Shown here: one piece after another, positions 41,832 to 51,482 of the stretch
Layout: the number at the start of each line of letters is the position of its first letter
How positions within the stretch are numbered: position 1 is the first letter of the stretch
Source: Rhynchopus sp. YZ270_cl-10
Lineage: Eukaryota > Euglenozoa > Diplonemea > Diplonemida > Diplonemidae
DNA: 64,000 nt
NCBI GenBank assembly: GCA_964035575.1
Contig: OZ037835.1
Location: 930,001-994,000, forward strand
Direction of reading: 5' to 3'
Notes under the pieces: model-generated
What the model saw: only the letters and a program-made list of their open reading frames with translations
Told to the model about the DNA's origin: nothing
Database searches by the model: none
Made by a program: the position numbers and the translations under genes

Positions 41832-43016
41832 TCACAAATGAACCTTGATCATAGCTGCTAACTTTTCGAGTTGGTCTACCTCCTCCATGTCCAGATCGGT
41901 TTGGCATCCTTGCACACGCACGGTGCTCTCAGAGTCCGGAGATGACGCTGCACCGTCGCTGTCTGAGGAGGCACACTTGTTTGTGACGTCGTTTTCTTCT
42001 TCGTCGCTTTTGTAGTTGTGGACCTCGGCACTGTGGAAGATGGGCATGCAGGTTGTGGTCACCAGGTCGTGGTGCATTTCTGCTGAGGGCAGGGTACGTG
42101 AGACCTTCGATTCTCTCTTGACGCTTGTGTCTGTTGTGTCCGAGCCGTCGATGCTGAGGTCGGGCATCTCCGGGCCCATATCCAACACGGTCTCCACCTC
42201 TGTCTCCAACGCCATTTGTGTACGCCTCAGGCTCACCAACCCCGGCATCTCTTTGATAGGTGATTGTGCAGGTGGTGCTGGCGCAGATGGAGGGCTGCTC
42301 GCAATTAACGCAGGGATCTCCCCCGCGCCCACTGCCCAAACAGCAACCTTCCGTTGCGCGAAGAACACCCGCTTTGCTTCGTCTGCCAACGTCACAGCGC
42401 CACCCCGGACACGGTGCGTGCTCAGCCACTGGCACGATGTTTCCCCATATTTGCGTTTACTTTGATGATTCAATTTCTGCAGTTGCAATACATGTACACA
42501 TGCCTTCGTCTCCGTGCAGTAATGTCCATCCCAACGAGGAAGAAAGGGAACCACACCACACCGCGAGGGCACCATTTCCTGCGCGGCAGCGTCGCTCAGC
42601 ATAGACACATAGATGAGGAAAGAGCGGTTTTTTTTTGTCCTGGCGGCACGCCGGCTCTTCGATTCTGCGATCGCGACCGACTCCAACTCCGCAACAGGAA
42701 ACCCCATGCCATGCAAGCATAGCAACGCCTCAGAGAGACTAGGCGGGCTGGTCCGGAAGAAGTGCACCATCACTGTTTTCGAGTCGCATGTGTCCCCCTC
42801 AGGCAGACCATTCAGGGTGTACCCTCTCACCTGGATCCCCTTTTCCACCCACGCGTCAGGAAGCGTTGGCGCCATGTCTCCTGTGCACGCCACCAGGATC
42901 GCCTCCATCCCGATCATCCTCTCAACAACCCGATACTGTGGACCCAGCACAGCAACATCTGACACCTTAAAGTCAGATGGTACCTTAATCAGTTTCCAGT
43001 AGCTCTGGAAAACCAT
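41832..43016 (-). CDS. Orphan protein, 394 aa, intact
   Basis: Complete frame from an ATG at 43016, preceded 10 bases upstream by the tract CCCCTCCTCTCCTACAAG, to TGA at 41832. No signal peptide or membrane segment. Residues ~1-240 look globular (VSDVAVLGPQYRVVERMIGM, KTVMVHFFRTSPPSLSEALL), with spaced Cys/His (C..H.LQL..H..C..THRVRGG at ~175-215) that could bind a metal. The C-terminal 150 aa are disordered and acidic (SDEEENDVTNK, SSDSDGAASSPDSES) and end in a short helical stretch. I recognise no family. It lies only 380 bases from the tyrosine-recombinase retroelement, but outside its repeats, so I treat it as a host gene; an unrecognised transposon protein is the alternative. Confidence 0.6.
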   Translation of the reverse strand: MVFQSYWKLIKVPSDFKVSDVAVLGPQYRVVERMIGMEAILVACTGDMAPTLPDAWVEKGIQVRGYTLNGLPEGDTCDSKTVMVHFFRTSPPSLSEALLCLHGMGFPVAELESVAIAESKSRRAARTKKNRSFLIYVSMLSDAAAQEMVPSRCGVVPFLPRWDGHYCTETKACVHVLQLQKLNHQSKRKYGETSCQWLSTHRVRGGAVTLADEAKRVFFAQRKVAVWAVGAGEIPALIASSPPSAPAPPAQSPIKEMPGLVSLRRTQMALETEVETVLDMGPEMPDLSIDGSDTTDTSVKRESKVSRTLPSAEMHHDLVTTTCMPIFHSAEVHNYKSDEEENDVTNKCASSDSDGAASSPDSESTVRVQGCQTDLDMEEVDQLEKLAAMIKVHL

Positions 43017-43026
43017 TTTTTTAAAG

Positions 43027-43060
43027 CTTGTAGGAGAGGAGGGGAGGGAGGGGGAGAGAG
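43027..43060 (-). promoter_or_regulatory. Polypyrimidine-AG acceptor before the orphan gene
   Basis: Minus strand TCCCTCCCCTCCTCTCCTAC then AAG, ending 10 bases before the ATG: the strongest acceptor-like signal in the window. Confidence 0.6.
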
Positions 43061-43395
43061 AGAGAGAAAAATATCTAGGTGGTGAGGCTATGTTGAAGGA
43101 AGAGTAAAATTAGATGTATTTTTTCCGCAAAAAAAAAAAAGTAACTGCGGAAGACGCAAAACAAACTCGCAAACGAAAATAGAGTTTTTTCTGCGAAGTG
43201 TGTGGTAAGAGGGGGAGAATAAAACATTACGAAAAAGCCTGCACCATCCGTATGCAAGCTTCATTACCATTTTGGTTTTCTCCTCACAAGAAAAAATATA
43301 TCACGAAAGCAGTTCATTGCCCACCACGGCAAAATACTACCAAAAAGCGAAGAAAACAGGCGCTGATCGGCTTACAACGGAACGGTGAAACCACA

Positions 43396-43638
43396 AAAAT
43401 AGAAACTTAACACTCATCACACGATAAAACCCATGGGAGAGGTTGTGGTGAAACGCACACACCTCGACCTGTTTGGTGAGGAGTGGCTCTGCAGCGCGGT
43501 TCGTCTCTAGAACCGCAAAGTGTGTTCAAAATGCTTCGTTTCTATTTCCTCCTTCATTTCATGAGGTGACAAAATAGAAACTTAACACTCATCACACGAT
43601 AAAACCCATGGGAGAGGTTGTGGTGAAACGCACACACC
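43396..43638 (-). repeat. B1-A2-B2 repeats at the 3' side of the retroelement
   Basis: B copies at 43396-43463 and 43571-43638, with A copy 43443-43571 between and overlapping them. Confidence 0.9.
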
Positions 43639-43869
43639 CAACCCCCTTTGGGACTGGGGATCGCTTCGATCCCTCAGCCTTCTCATAATCTTGTTGCCCT
43701 CTAGGCTGTTCGTTTACACTGGTCGCTCTCATGTCATTCTCAGACGCAAACTACCACTCCAGTATGTACACTGCCACTTCTTGTGTAATCGGTCCCTTTA
43801 AAAACTATTGCCACTCTCGGTCGGAAAGAACGCCCCTACTCTTAAGTTATTTTATTTCAGACAAAACGG

Positions 43870-44345
43870 ATACCGGCCACACCCGGGCGGTACCTTCCCA
43901 CTCTCGGGGTATTCCTTTTCACAACAGTTCGGTTTCATGCCACACACGGGCGGTACATTCCCACTCTCGGGGTATTACTTTGCACACACGTAACGGTTAT
44001 ATGCCACACTCGGGCGGTACCTTCCCACTCTAGGGATAGTACTTGCACAGAAAAAACGGATTTTTGCCACACACGGGCGGTACATTCCCACTCTCGGGGT
44101 CTTACTTTGCACACACGTAATGGTTATATGCCACACTCGGGCGGTACCTTCCCACTCTAGGGATAGTACTTGCACAGAAAAAACGGATTTTTGCCACACA
44201 CGGGCGGTACATTCCCACTCTCGGGGTCTTACTTTGCACACACGTAATGGTTATATGCCACACTCGGGCGGTACCTTCCCACTCTAGGGATAGTACTTGC
44301 ACAGAAAAAACGGTTATACGCCAACCACGGGCGGTACATTCCGCA
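43870..44345. repeat. ~126-bp tandem repeat in the 3' region of the retroelement
   Basis: Roughly three units, each of two ~63-base halves with CGGGCGGTACNTTCCCACTC, lying between the reverse-transcriptase frame and the B1 repeat. Length variation here would be an easy marker between copies. Confidence 0.85.
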
Positions 44346-44419
44346 TAAAACAAAACAAGTAAAGAAAAAACACCCCCCCCCCCCCCCCCCCCAACAAAAA
44401 ACCCTCCCGCACCCCTCAA

Positions 44420-46114
44420 TTAAATCCCCACTATCTGCTCAATCTGTGATCCTCGCGTGAACTCGTCAGCCACCTGTTCCGCCGTGCATACCCACAGTGG
44501 CCGCACCGCCATCCCCTTACGGTCCGCGAGTAGGAACATTTCCTGCATCATCAGGTTTGCGAGGTAGTTCCCCGAGTGGCCCTTCTCAAGACATCGCACC
44601 ACCGGTAGGTTGTCGATGCGCAGGGTGAGGGTTCCTCCGGTAAACCCTAAACTGCTCGCCAGCCTAATTCCCATGAATGCCGCCCACATTTCTTTCAAAA
44701 ATATGTGATGTTCTTTCTCTGTGCTCTGGAAGGCTCCCTGTGCCCCCTGTCGCCAGTCGGTGACCGCCGCCCAGGCAGTGCTAGATGCATCCGTCCACAC
44801 CACCAGTGTCGCCGTCCCAAGTCCCTTCTGAGGAACCCACACGTTCTCGCAGATTTCCTCTATGCACCCTTTTATTTCCCGCACTGCGCCTTGCTGTATC
44901 GTTACACTGTGATCCCAACTCTGTTCAGTAGTGGCGTGTTTAGCTACGCTCCGCACCGCTCCAATCATACTCGGGAAGAAACACAAACGTCTATCACGGG
45001 TGTACATCCACCACACAATGGATCCTACCACCTTGAAGAAAGCCCGCGGCGAAGTTCCTCCTTCGATAGCTGCCTTCACCTCCGCCGACTCAACGAGCTT
45101 TGCCACCCATTTTTCTGTAGATCTGAAGCCTTTCACAGTAAGATCGAATTCCAGCCCGAGTGCTTCGAAACGCTGTTGCGGTCTCCCCCCTTCTTCTTCG
45201 TGTAGCTCCACTTGAGCCGTGTCGCACCTCCCTTTGAACTTCCTGTACTCCTCTGCTGCGAGTGCGCTGCTTTTTCCCAGAAGTAGAAAGTTGTCCACCC
45301 ACGCAATGTTCTGTCGTCCCACCAAAACCCTCGAGATACGCTGTGCTATTGCGGGACTCCATGACCACCCCATGCACAGCACTGCCAGCTGCACATCCTC
45401 CGTACTTCCCCGTGCGCCCGCCAGTCTCAGCGAGAAGTACTTACGGATCTCGTGAGCCAGAGGGATCTGGTAAAAGTACGAGACTCCGTCTGCAACGCAC
45501 ACGGCCTCCGAGACCACGATGTCGCGCACTACATCTCGGATAAGCGGCAGCCGCATCTCAGGAGGCCTAACCATTATCCGGTTTAGACGTCGGGCGTCCA
45601 CCACCAATCTCAGTTCTCCCGACTTCTTCGCCACTGTGAAAGCGGGCAGCACCACCCCGTCACCTCCTTCAGCAGCCTCGACAACTCCCCATTCGCGTAG
45701 TGCACTCGCGTATTGCGCCATGTGTCGGGAGGTACCACGTGATAGCTTGTTCGGGGGCTTTTCCGTGAACAGCGACATGAATCTATCAAAGTTGGTGATC
45801 ACATCCAGTACCTGATCTGTCTCCCCCTCGGCATCCATCCTCCGGATCGCGTCCAGGTCCATTCGGTTCGACGAGATCCGTGCCATCTGTCCCCTGGGTT
45901 CCCTCCTGGAATCCGGCCGTACGTGTTCCCCTTCCACTTCCACCGAGAAATCGTTGTCGTACCACGCCTCGAAGCCCGCTGAGTAAGAGTCTGGTTCCTC
46001 ATTTGATGTATCGTATGCTTGTACAGACGGAGTCAGGATCTCGCTGAATGACACTCGCCGTATGGTGGACTGTGTTTGCTGTGGGAAACGCTGCACCCCA
46101 AGCAACTTTCTCAT
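44420..46114 (-). CDS. Retroelement reverse transcriptase-RNase H
   Basis: Part of the DIRS-order element. Starts MRKLLGVQRFPQQ, overlapping the end of the recombinase frame by a few bases, so the two may be translated by re-initiation. The RT palm (LRLVVDARRLNRIM, VSYFYQIPLAHE, CMGWSWSPAIAQRISRVL) and a downstream RNase H-like fold (LVVWTDASSTAWAAV) can be recognised. Confidence 0.82.
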   Translation of the reverse strand: MRKLLGVQRFPQQTQSTIRRVSFSEILTPSVQAYDTSNEEPDSYSAGFEAWYDNDFSVEVEGEHVRPDSRREPRGQMARISSNRMDLDAIRRMDAEGETDQVLDVITNFDRFMSLFTEKPPNKLSRGTSRHMAQYASALREWGVVEAAEGGDGVVLPAFTVAKKSGELRLVVDARRLNRIMVRPPEMRLPLIRDVVRDIVVSEAVCVADGVSYFYQIPLAHEIRKYFSLRLAGARGSTEDVQLAVLCMGWSWSPAIAQRISRVLVGRQNIAWVDNFLLLGKSSALAAEEYRKFKGRCDTAQVELHEEEGGRPQQRFEALGLEFDLTVKGFRSTEKWVAKLVESAEVKAAIEGGTSPRAFFKVVGSIVWWMYTRDRRLCFFPSMIGAVRSVAKHATTEQSWDHSVTIQQGAVREIKGCIEEICENVWVPQKGLGTATLVVWTDASSTAWAAVTDWRQGAQGAFQSTEKEHHIFLKEMWAAFMGIRLASSLGFTGGTLTLRIDNLPVVRCLEKGHSGNYLANLMMQEMFLLADRKGMAVRPLWVCTAEQVADEFTRGSQIEQIVGI

Positions 46115-47517
46115 AGGAGCTGAGAGATCGCGGCCGTCTTCTTTACCAGTGTCGTTGCTGCCAGCGGCGCGTACTGCAGAAGCCCCTCCACGGTCTTGTG
46201 TCGCGTCACCTTGCACACGTCTTCCAACTCCACGTCCCTTGTGACAAGCCTGTGTATTGCCCCCCGCCGTAGGCTGTGTGGAGTCAGCTTCTTGTTGACC
46301 TTCTTCAGTGCCTTCGCTACTTTGAAATAGGATGCGTGTTGCAGAAGTTGCCCCTGGTTCCCTCGTTTCGCCCTGTGTAGTAGCTGCGTCATGCCCTTGT
46401 CCAGCGTCAGTCCCGTCGTCTGTCCTTTCCCAAAGGGATCGTTCTTGGTTCCTCTCCAGGTGATCGCCGATGTATCCCCTTGAGTCGTTACCTCCCTCGC
46501 GGCGATGCTCATCACGTCTGAGTGTCTTGCAGCTCCGTACCACATCAAACCTATCGCTAGACGCACTTCGGGGTCGCTTTCCTCTCGCATGGCTTGTTCC
46601 GCTTCCTCCCTTGTCGCCGGTATGGCTTGCACCCTCGGAACCTCGGCTCCCATTCGCCGTAAACCCCTCCGGAAAGCGTCCAGCTTCGTGCTTTCGACCG
46701 GCTTCTCCAAGAGGTGTTTGCGCGCAGAAGAGATCGCGTACGTGTAAGCCAGCGCAGAGCTGTGAGCTATGCCGTCCATCTCTAGCTTCTTGGATACCCA
46801 CAAGATGATCGCAGTCGGAACGTCCAGCACGCCTTCGGCTTCCTCCCATGCTTTGCGAAACTCCGCGAAACGGCGGTAGCACGACGCTATGTTCCCCCAC
46901 GTACTCTTCGCCAAAGCCTGGTCGAGGATAAGGTTTGCATTCGTGGTGATCTTGTCCCTCTCCTCTAGCGTGAGGTGACCCCCTTCGTATCTGCGCGGTC
47001 TCCCCAGAGTGCACGGTTCCTGCCGTAACCTCCGCTGCAGCCCCGTCTCCACCCTGTCCGCCGTCCGTCCCTGCATCCTCTCCCCCTCTCCCCGTAGTAT
47101 GTTTTGCAGTGCGCTGGCACATGCTTTCTTCGGATTTTGTTTCGTGTTGTGAGTTGGTGTTGTATCTTTGTAGTTTAGTATGTTTTGCAATGCGCTGCCC
47201 TTCTTCGGATTTTGCTTCGTGTTGTGAGTTGGTGTTGTATCTTTGTAGTTTAGTATGTTTTGCAATGCGCTGCCCTTCTTCGGATTTTGCTTCGTGTTGT
47301 GATTTGGTGTTGTATCTTTGTAGTTTAGTATGTTTTGCAATGCGCTGCCATTCTTCGGATTTTGCTTCGTGTTGTGAGTTGGTGTTGTATCTTTGAAGTT
47401 TAGTATGTTTTGCAGTACGCTGCCATCTGCTTTCTTCGGATTTTGTTTCGTGGTGTGATTTGGTGTCGCAGTTACGTAGTTTAGTCTGTTCTGCTGCGGC
47501 TGCTGCGCACACAACAC
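46111..47517 (-). CDS. Retroelement tyrosine recombinase
   Basis: Part of the DIRS-order element. The N-terminal ~150 aa contain five 25-residue tandem repeats (ALQNILNYKDTTPTHNTKQN core); the C-terminal part is a tyrosine recombinase with an SAM-like helical domain and the conserved AARHSDV, HSLRRGA and terminal Tyr regions. The recombinase integrates a circular cDNA without making target duplications. Confidence 0.8.
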   Translation of the reverse strand: MLCAQQPQQNRLNYVTATPNHTTKQNPKKADGSVLQNILNFKDTTPTHNTKQNPKNGSALQNILNYKDTTPNHNTKQNPKKGSALQNILNYKDTTPTHNTKQNPKKGSALQNILNYKDTTPTHNTKQNPKKACASALQNILRGEGERMQGRTADRVETGLQRRLRQEPCTLGRPRRYEGGHLTLEERDKITTNANLILDQALAKSTWGNIASCYRRFAEFRKAWEEAEGVLDVPTAIILWVSKKLEMDGIAHSSALAYTYAISSARKHLLEKPVESTKLDAFRRGLRRMGAEVPRVQAIPATREEAEQAMREESDPEVRLAIGLMWYGAARHSDVMSIAAREVTTQGDTSAITWRGTKNDPFGKGQTTGLTLDKGMTQLLHRAKRGNQGQLLQHASYFKVAKALKKVNKKLTPHSLRRGAIHRLVTRDVELEDVCKVTRHKTVEGLLQYAPLAATTLVKKTAAISQLL

Positions 47518-47571
47518 CTTCTCCCCCTCGACCCGTAGCAGTTCCTCGTGATGGGTGGGTGGGTGGGACTG

Positions 47572-48570
47572 TCACTTCTTCCCCTTCCCCCCCTTTCCCC
47601 CTTTTCCCCCTTTTCCCCCCTTCTGTCCGAACCTAACGTCTCCCTGCGCAAAATTTGAGTCCCCTTCAATTCTCCTCCTCTTCCTCTGCTCGGCCTCCTT
47701 TTCCCCCGCGGTCTGGGCCTGCGCCGTAACTGCCCGAAGCAGCTGCTCCGTCAGGTCCGCACACAGGATGTGCTGCATCCTGGTCTCCCACAAGACCGCT
47801 GCATCGTGTCCGTAATACGTACGGAGACGCACGGACTCCATCCTCAACACCCCCCTGTGCACCGCCTCCCTTGCCTCCGGATGGGCCACCACCAAAGGGA
47901 GCAAGGGAAGAATGACGCCATACAGCGTGCGGATCTCGTGCTCCGTCCCCGAAGCGGCGGTACCTGCGTCCTCCGCGCCGCGACCATACCTCTCGTAAAG
48001 GGCATGGCGCGCCATCTGTTGCATCGCCGGGAAGCGCATTCGGCCGTACCATGACGACACCCTCTGGATGAGGGTTCCCGTCAGTCCCCGCGTCACCTCA
48101 TCTCTCTCCAATCTCATTTCTTCGCGCTCCTGCCGATGTGCCTCCCGCTCCGCCAAAAGAGCTTCGAAAAGTTGCTGGGATGCGGGGTCCTTTACCCGTT
48201 GTAGAAGCCCTCCTTGCTGGTCTGGCTCCGCCTCCTTACCTTCGCTCTTGTCACGCATATCCCACTGTTGTACCCCCTGGTGCACCCGTACTGCACACAC
48301 GGGACAAACCCACGTCGTGTCCTTGAACCCGACCGAGAAAGTGTCGAGTGCGTCCCCATGAGCCTGCAGGTTGGCGGTGAGGCATGCGGTCGTCGTCCGC
48401 CTACCGCACATACGGCACGTGCCCGATTCTCCGTCACTGTGTGTTTCACCGCACTGGGGAAACACACAGTCCGGAATTTGCGTCGGCGCCAAAGCTCCCT
48501 TGGGGACCTCCGACACCACCTTTATCTCCTCCCACTTGACATCGTCCAGACGCATGTCTGCCCGGGACAT
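47572..48570 (-). CDS. Retroelement ORF1 (Gag-position protein)
   Basis: Part of the DIRS-order element; starts MSRADMRLDDVKWEE. Contains Cys/His pairs arranged like a zinc finger (PQCGETHSDGESGTCRMCG and later WVCPVCAVRVHQG), a long helical region and a Gly/Lys-rich basic C-terminus, as expected for a nucleic-acid-binding structural protein. Confidence 0.65.
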   Translation of the reverse strand: MSRADMRLDDVKWEEIKVVSEVPKGALAPTQIPDCVFPQCGETHSDGESGTCRMCGRRTTTACLTANLQAHGDALDTFSVGFKDTTWVCPVCAVRVHQGVQQWDMRDKSEGKEAEPDQQGGLLQRVKDPASQQLFEALLAEREAHRQEREEMRLERDEVTRGLTGTLIQRVSSWYGRMRFPAMQQMARHALYERYGRGAEDAGTAASGTEHEIRTLYGVILPLLPLVVAHPEAREAVHRGVLRMESVRLRTYYGHDAAVLWETRMQHILCADLTEQLLRAVTAQAQTAGEKEAEQRKRRRIEGDSNFAQGDVRFGQKGGKGGKGGKGGKGKK

Positions 48571-48597
48571 TTTATTTTTGTAGAGGTTGTGTAAGAT

Positions 48598-48726
48598 TTG
48601 TGGTGAAACGCACACACCTCGACCTGTTTGGTGAGGAGTGGCTCTGCAGCGCGGTTCGTCTCTAGAACCGCAAAGTGTGTTCAAAATGCTTCGTTTCTAT
48701 TTCCTCCTTCATTTCATGAGGTGACA
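48598..48726 (-). repeat. A1 repeat at the 5' side of the retroelement
   Basis: 129 bases nearly identical to 43443-43571. Confidence 0.9.
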
Positions 48727-49055
48727 CAAAAAAAGTCACGCCTTTTGTACTTCACCGTTGAAAGCCGATAGGCAGCGGCATTTCTACTCCACTTCACACG
48801 CGAAGAGTGTGAAGAGGAAGGCGATGGACAAAAAAATACGATGCTTTCATGGACTCCCAACCGAGGGGAACGGAAGAACGACCTTGACAGAAGAAAATAA
48901 AATTGCACCCCAAGCTGCCAAAGTGAGCGAAAATGTTGAGCGAGGTTACAACTCTGCATAGAGCAGCTGACGAAGCTTCTGTGAACACACATGAAGCAAA
49001 GCTGTTTGATAAAACCAACAAACACATTCAGAAGAACTTCAGAGCAGCCACCTGA
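48727..49055. other. Spacer, no gene seen
   Basis: Unique sequence without a supportable frame. Confidence 0.35.
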
Positions 49056-49124
49056 ACTAGCTGGGTGTTGGGAGGTGTTGGGAGGCGTTGGGAGGCATTG
49101 GGAGGTGTTGGCGGGCGTTGGGAG
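49056..49124. repeat. TTGGGAGGTG decamer minisatellite, copy 1
   Basis: About seven units; the same decamer forms 50490-50568. Confidence 0.85.
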
Positions 49125-49267
49125 GTGAGACACTTTTTTCCCCACCTGCGTGAGCCTTTTTCTCGTTGGTGAAGTTTTTAAACACCTGCATTGTCATTTC
49201 CGGAATCCGTCCTCGCTGTGGTGGGGTCAATTTGCCGAAATGGACAAGTTCTGAGTATATACGTGAT

Positions 49268-49660
49268 CACAGTATACACAGTATACACAGTATACACAGT
49301 ATACACAGTATACACAGTATACACAGTATACACAGTATACACAGTATACACAGTATACACAGTATACACAGTATACACAGTATACACAGTATACACAGTA
49401 TACACAGTATACACAGTATACACAGTATACACAGTATACACAGTATACACAGTATACACAGTATACACAGTATACACAGTATACACAGTATACACAGTAT
49501 ACACAGTATACACAGTATACACAGTATACACAGTATACACAGTATACACAGTATACACAGTATACACAGTATACACAGTATACACAGTATACACAGTATA
49601 CACAGTATACACAGTATACACAGTATACACAGTATACACAGTATACACAGTATACACAGT
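49268..49660. repeat. ACACAGTAT nonamer minisatellite, ~43 copies
   Basis: Perfect tandem nonamers, 393 bp. The unit length is a multiple of three and stop-free, so long spurious frames appear on both strands (His-Ser-Ile, Val-Tyr-Thr, Tyr-Cys-Val, Cys-Ile-Leu). Confidence 0.97.
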
Positions 49661-49699
49661 ACACAGTACACAGTACACAGTACACAGTACACAGTACAG
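49654..49699. repeat. ACACAGT heptamers, 6-7 copies
   Basis: Directly abuts the nonamer array and is the reverse complement of the heptamer array at 41215-41377, showing how the nonamer could have arisen by a two-base insertion. Confidence 0.9.
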
Positions 49700-49915
49700 C
49701 ACCAGAGGTCGGGATTTTCCTTTGGAGGGCATCTAAATTAATACATTTTTTCGCTTTTTTCCCAAATTTCCACTTTGCCTTTGCCACTATTCTTTTGTTT
49801 GACTTTGGAACCGGGACCCCACCCTGGAACCCCCTCCAGAAGGGGGTACAGAACACCAGTGTTTTTTCTAAGGGGGTTGGAGGGGGGCACTTTACACCCC
49901 TGGGATTTTTTTGGG

Positions 49916-49949
49916 GAAATACCGCCCCCCTCGAGGGGGGCGGTATTTT
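49916..49949. repeat. ACCGCCCCCCTCGAGGGGGG palindrome
   Basis: A perfect 24-base palindrome (ACCGCCCCCCTC and its complement); a half-copy recurs at 50400, so the two may bracket an inserted segment holding the zinc-finger fragment. Confidence 0.7.
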
Positions 49950-50007
49950 GGATTTTATTTTTTGGATTACTGTGGGTTTAAAGATCAGTGGGACATTTTC
50001 AAACACC

Positions 50008-50304
50008 ATGTCGCTCACTCCGACCACTGCGCCGTCCGTCTACGCCCAGGACAGGCGTTTTTTGGTAGCAGTCAGCAAGTACTGCTGGCTAGAAGCCAAC
50101 GCAGACGGGTACTATTGTACCCTCTGCCGCCGACACTACAACACTGGGAGTGGGTATCAAGCCCAATGGACAACGTGCAGAGGCTGGACGAGAAAGCAGA
50201 GCGACACCACGTCAGCGTCCACAGGAGAGCAACGATCTGAGCAACGATCCCAGCAACGATCCTCCTCCTATGTCTTGATAAAGTACGCTACACACACACC
50301 ATGA
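50008..50304 (+). pseudogene. TTF/BED-type zinc-finger fragment of a hAT-like gene
   Basis: From an ATG at 50008: YCWLEANADGYYCTLCRRHY has the W..(x)..C-x2-C start typical of the fingers that precede hAT transposase domains; after ~60 aa the frame becomes Ser/Gln-rich repeats (EQRSEQRSQQRSS) and ends. No catalytic domain follows, so it is a truncated transposon gene. Confidence 0.45.
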
Positions 50305-50489
50305 TATTCTGATGAGACTGAGGCCTCGTCGAGAAAGCTCGGAATACACCCAAAAATCCCTGAAAAACCACTTTTTCTGGGGAAAAATTTTTTTTTTTTA
50401 CCGCCCCCCTCGAAATGAAAAACCCAAATCCTAGAAAAAACACTGAACACCCTCAAAAAAAAAAATTCCCAAAATTCGGGCTAAATTGG

Positions 50490-50568
50490 AGGGGTGTTGG
50501 GAGGTGTTGGGAGGTGTTGGGAGGTGTTGGGAGGTGTTGGGAGGTGTTGGGAGGGCGTTGGGAGGGTT
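50490..50568. repeat. TTGGGAGGTG decamer minisatellite, copy 2
   Basis: About seven units with one GCG variant. Confidence 0.85.
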
Positions 50569-50589
50569 TGCCGTTTTTTGCAAATCAGG

Positions 50590-50915
50590 TGGAGCAGGTC
50601 CGGAAAGCAAGGCGCATTTCATCGTCCATGATTTGGGTGCCACGGGGGAGTGCAGTGTGCACAATACAAAGAGCGCGAAACTGCGATGCGAGTTTTGCAC
50701 TGGAACCCCGTACCCTCAAGGGGACGAGCTTCACGGGAGACGAGTTCATAGGAGTGACCAAAGACGCCTTCCAAAGGAGACGGGGAAATGGTGTGGCCGA
50801 AGAGGACATTAAGAAGCACTTCAGGGGAAGGTCCTGCAGGCCAGGCGCATTTGTAATAAAAGAGATGCCTTTCAAAAGAGGCGGGGATACCTATTACCAG
50901 GGACACCTATCCTGA
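50590..50915 (+). pseudogene. Decayed coding fragment, unknown family
   Basis: Codon-like sequence in two frames in turn: KAHFIVHDLGATGECSVHNT..LRCEFC, then TFTGDEFIG-like GTSFTGDEFIGVTKDAFQRR and EEDIKKHFRGRSCRPGAFVI. It is probably a fragment of the gene that the zinc-finger piece at 50008 came from. Confidence 0.35.
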
Positions 50916-51482
50916 TCTTATCAAGAAAACAAAAAGTTAACTTGAAGTACAACAGCCCCGCTCGTGAACAGCCTACCTTGGTACATGACCGGTGTACCGG
51001 GGTGGAATAGTCATACCATCCATTTCTTGGTTTGTATGCTTTAAAAAAAAAAACAAGTAATTGCTATCGGGAAGAGAAACAAAACGGGGTGTACTGTGGA
51101 TATGGGGAGGTCTTTTTTGAAGGAAAAAAAATAGAGAAATTGGAGGGGAAAAAAGGGGCGATTTGTAACAAAACAAGGTTCTAGCGTGGAGTGCATCCTC
51201 GGGTGTCCTACGCTTATACAACCAAGTGGAAAAAGAAAAAGGAGAAAAAAAAACGCCCCTTTAGGCAAGCCAAGAATGAGAAAAAGCGTGAAGCTTCTGA
51301 GGATGCTTCAGCTTGACAAAATTTTGGCGTTCGTGATGGTGTGGGGAGGAGTATTCAGTATTGATGGGTTGTCTGAGGTCGAAATGGGTGGGGTGGGATC
51401 TTGTTTCTGTTTTCTTTTGCACGACCCATGAGAGAAGATAGGATGGCTGCGACATCCTTTGGTCGCTGCAAACCCCTGCCCT
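50916..51482. other. Downstream flank of the Ubl-WD40 array
   Basis: From about 51270 it begins to resemble the array spacers (CATGAGAGAAGATAGGATGG recurs at each spacer, e.g. 52908). No gene. Confidence 0.45.

Larger units (their letters stand above)
43396..48726 (-). mobile_element. Tyrosine-recombinase (DIRS-order, Ngaro/VIPER-like) retroelement, looks whole
   Basis: Reads on the minus strand as A1 (48726-48598), coding region, B1 (43638-43571), A2 (43571-43443), B2 (43463-43396). The 129-bp A and 68-bp B repeats overlap by 21 bases in the A2/B2 junction. This A1-genes-B1-A2-B2 order is the split direct repeat of Ngaro/VIPER-type elements. Coding parts in order: a Gag-position protein, a tyrosine recombinase and a reverse transcriptase with RNase H. 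Repeat copies are nearly identical and the reading frames are long and open, so the insertion looks young and it appears whole. Confidence 0.88.

Noticed and set aside
46115-47575. Upstream half of the long reverse-transcriptase frame
   Set aside because: It overlaps the recombinase gene in another frame and has no domain; the RT protein more plausibly starts at 46114.
49166-50027. Long open frames of HSI, VYT, YCV and CIL repeats
   Set aside because: Artefacts of a stop-free 9-base satellite; open in several frames on both strands at once.
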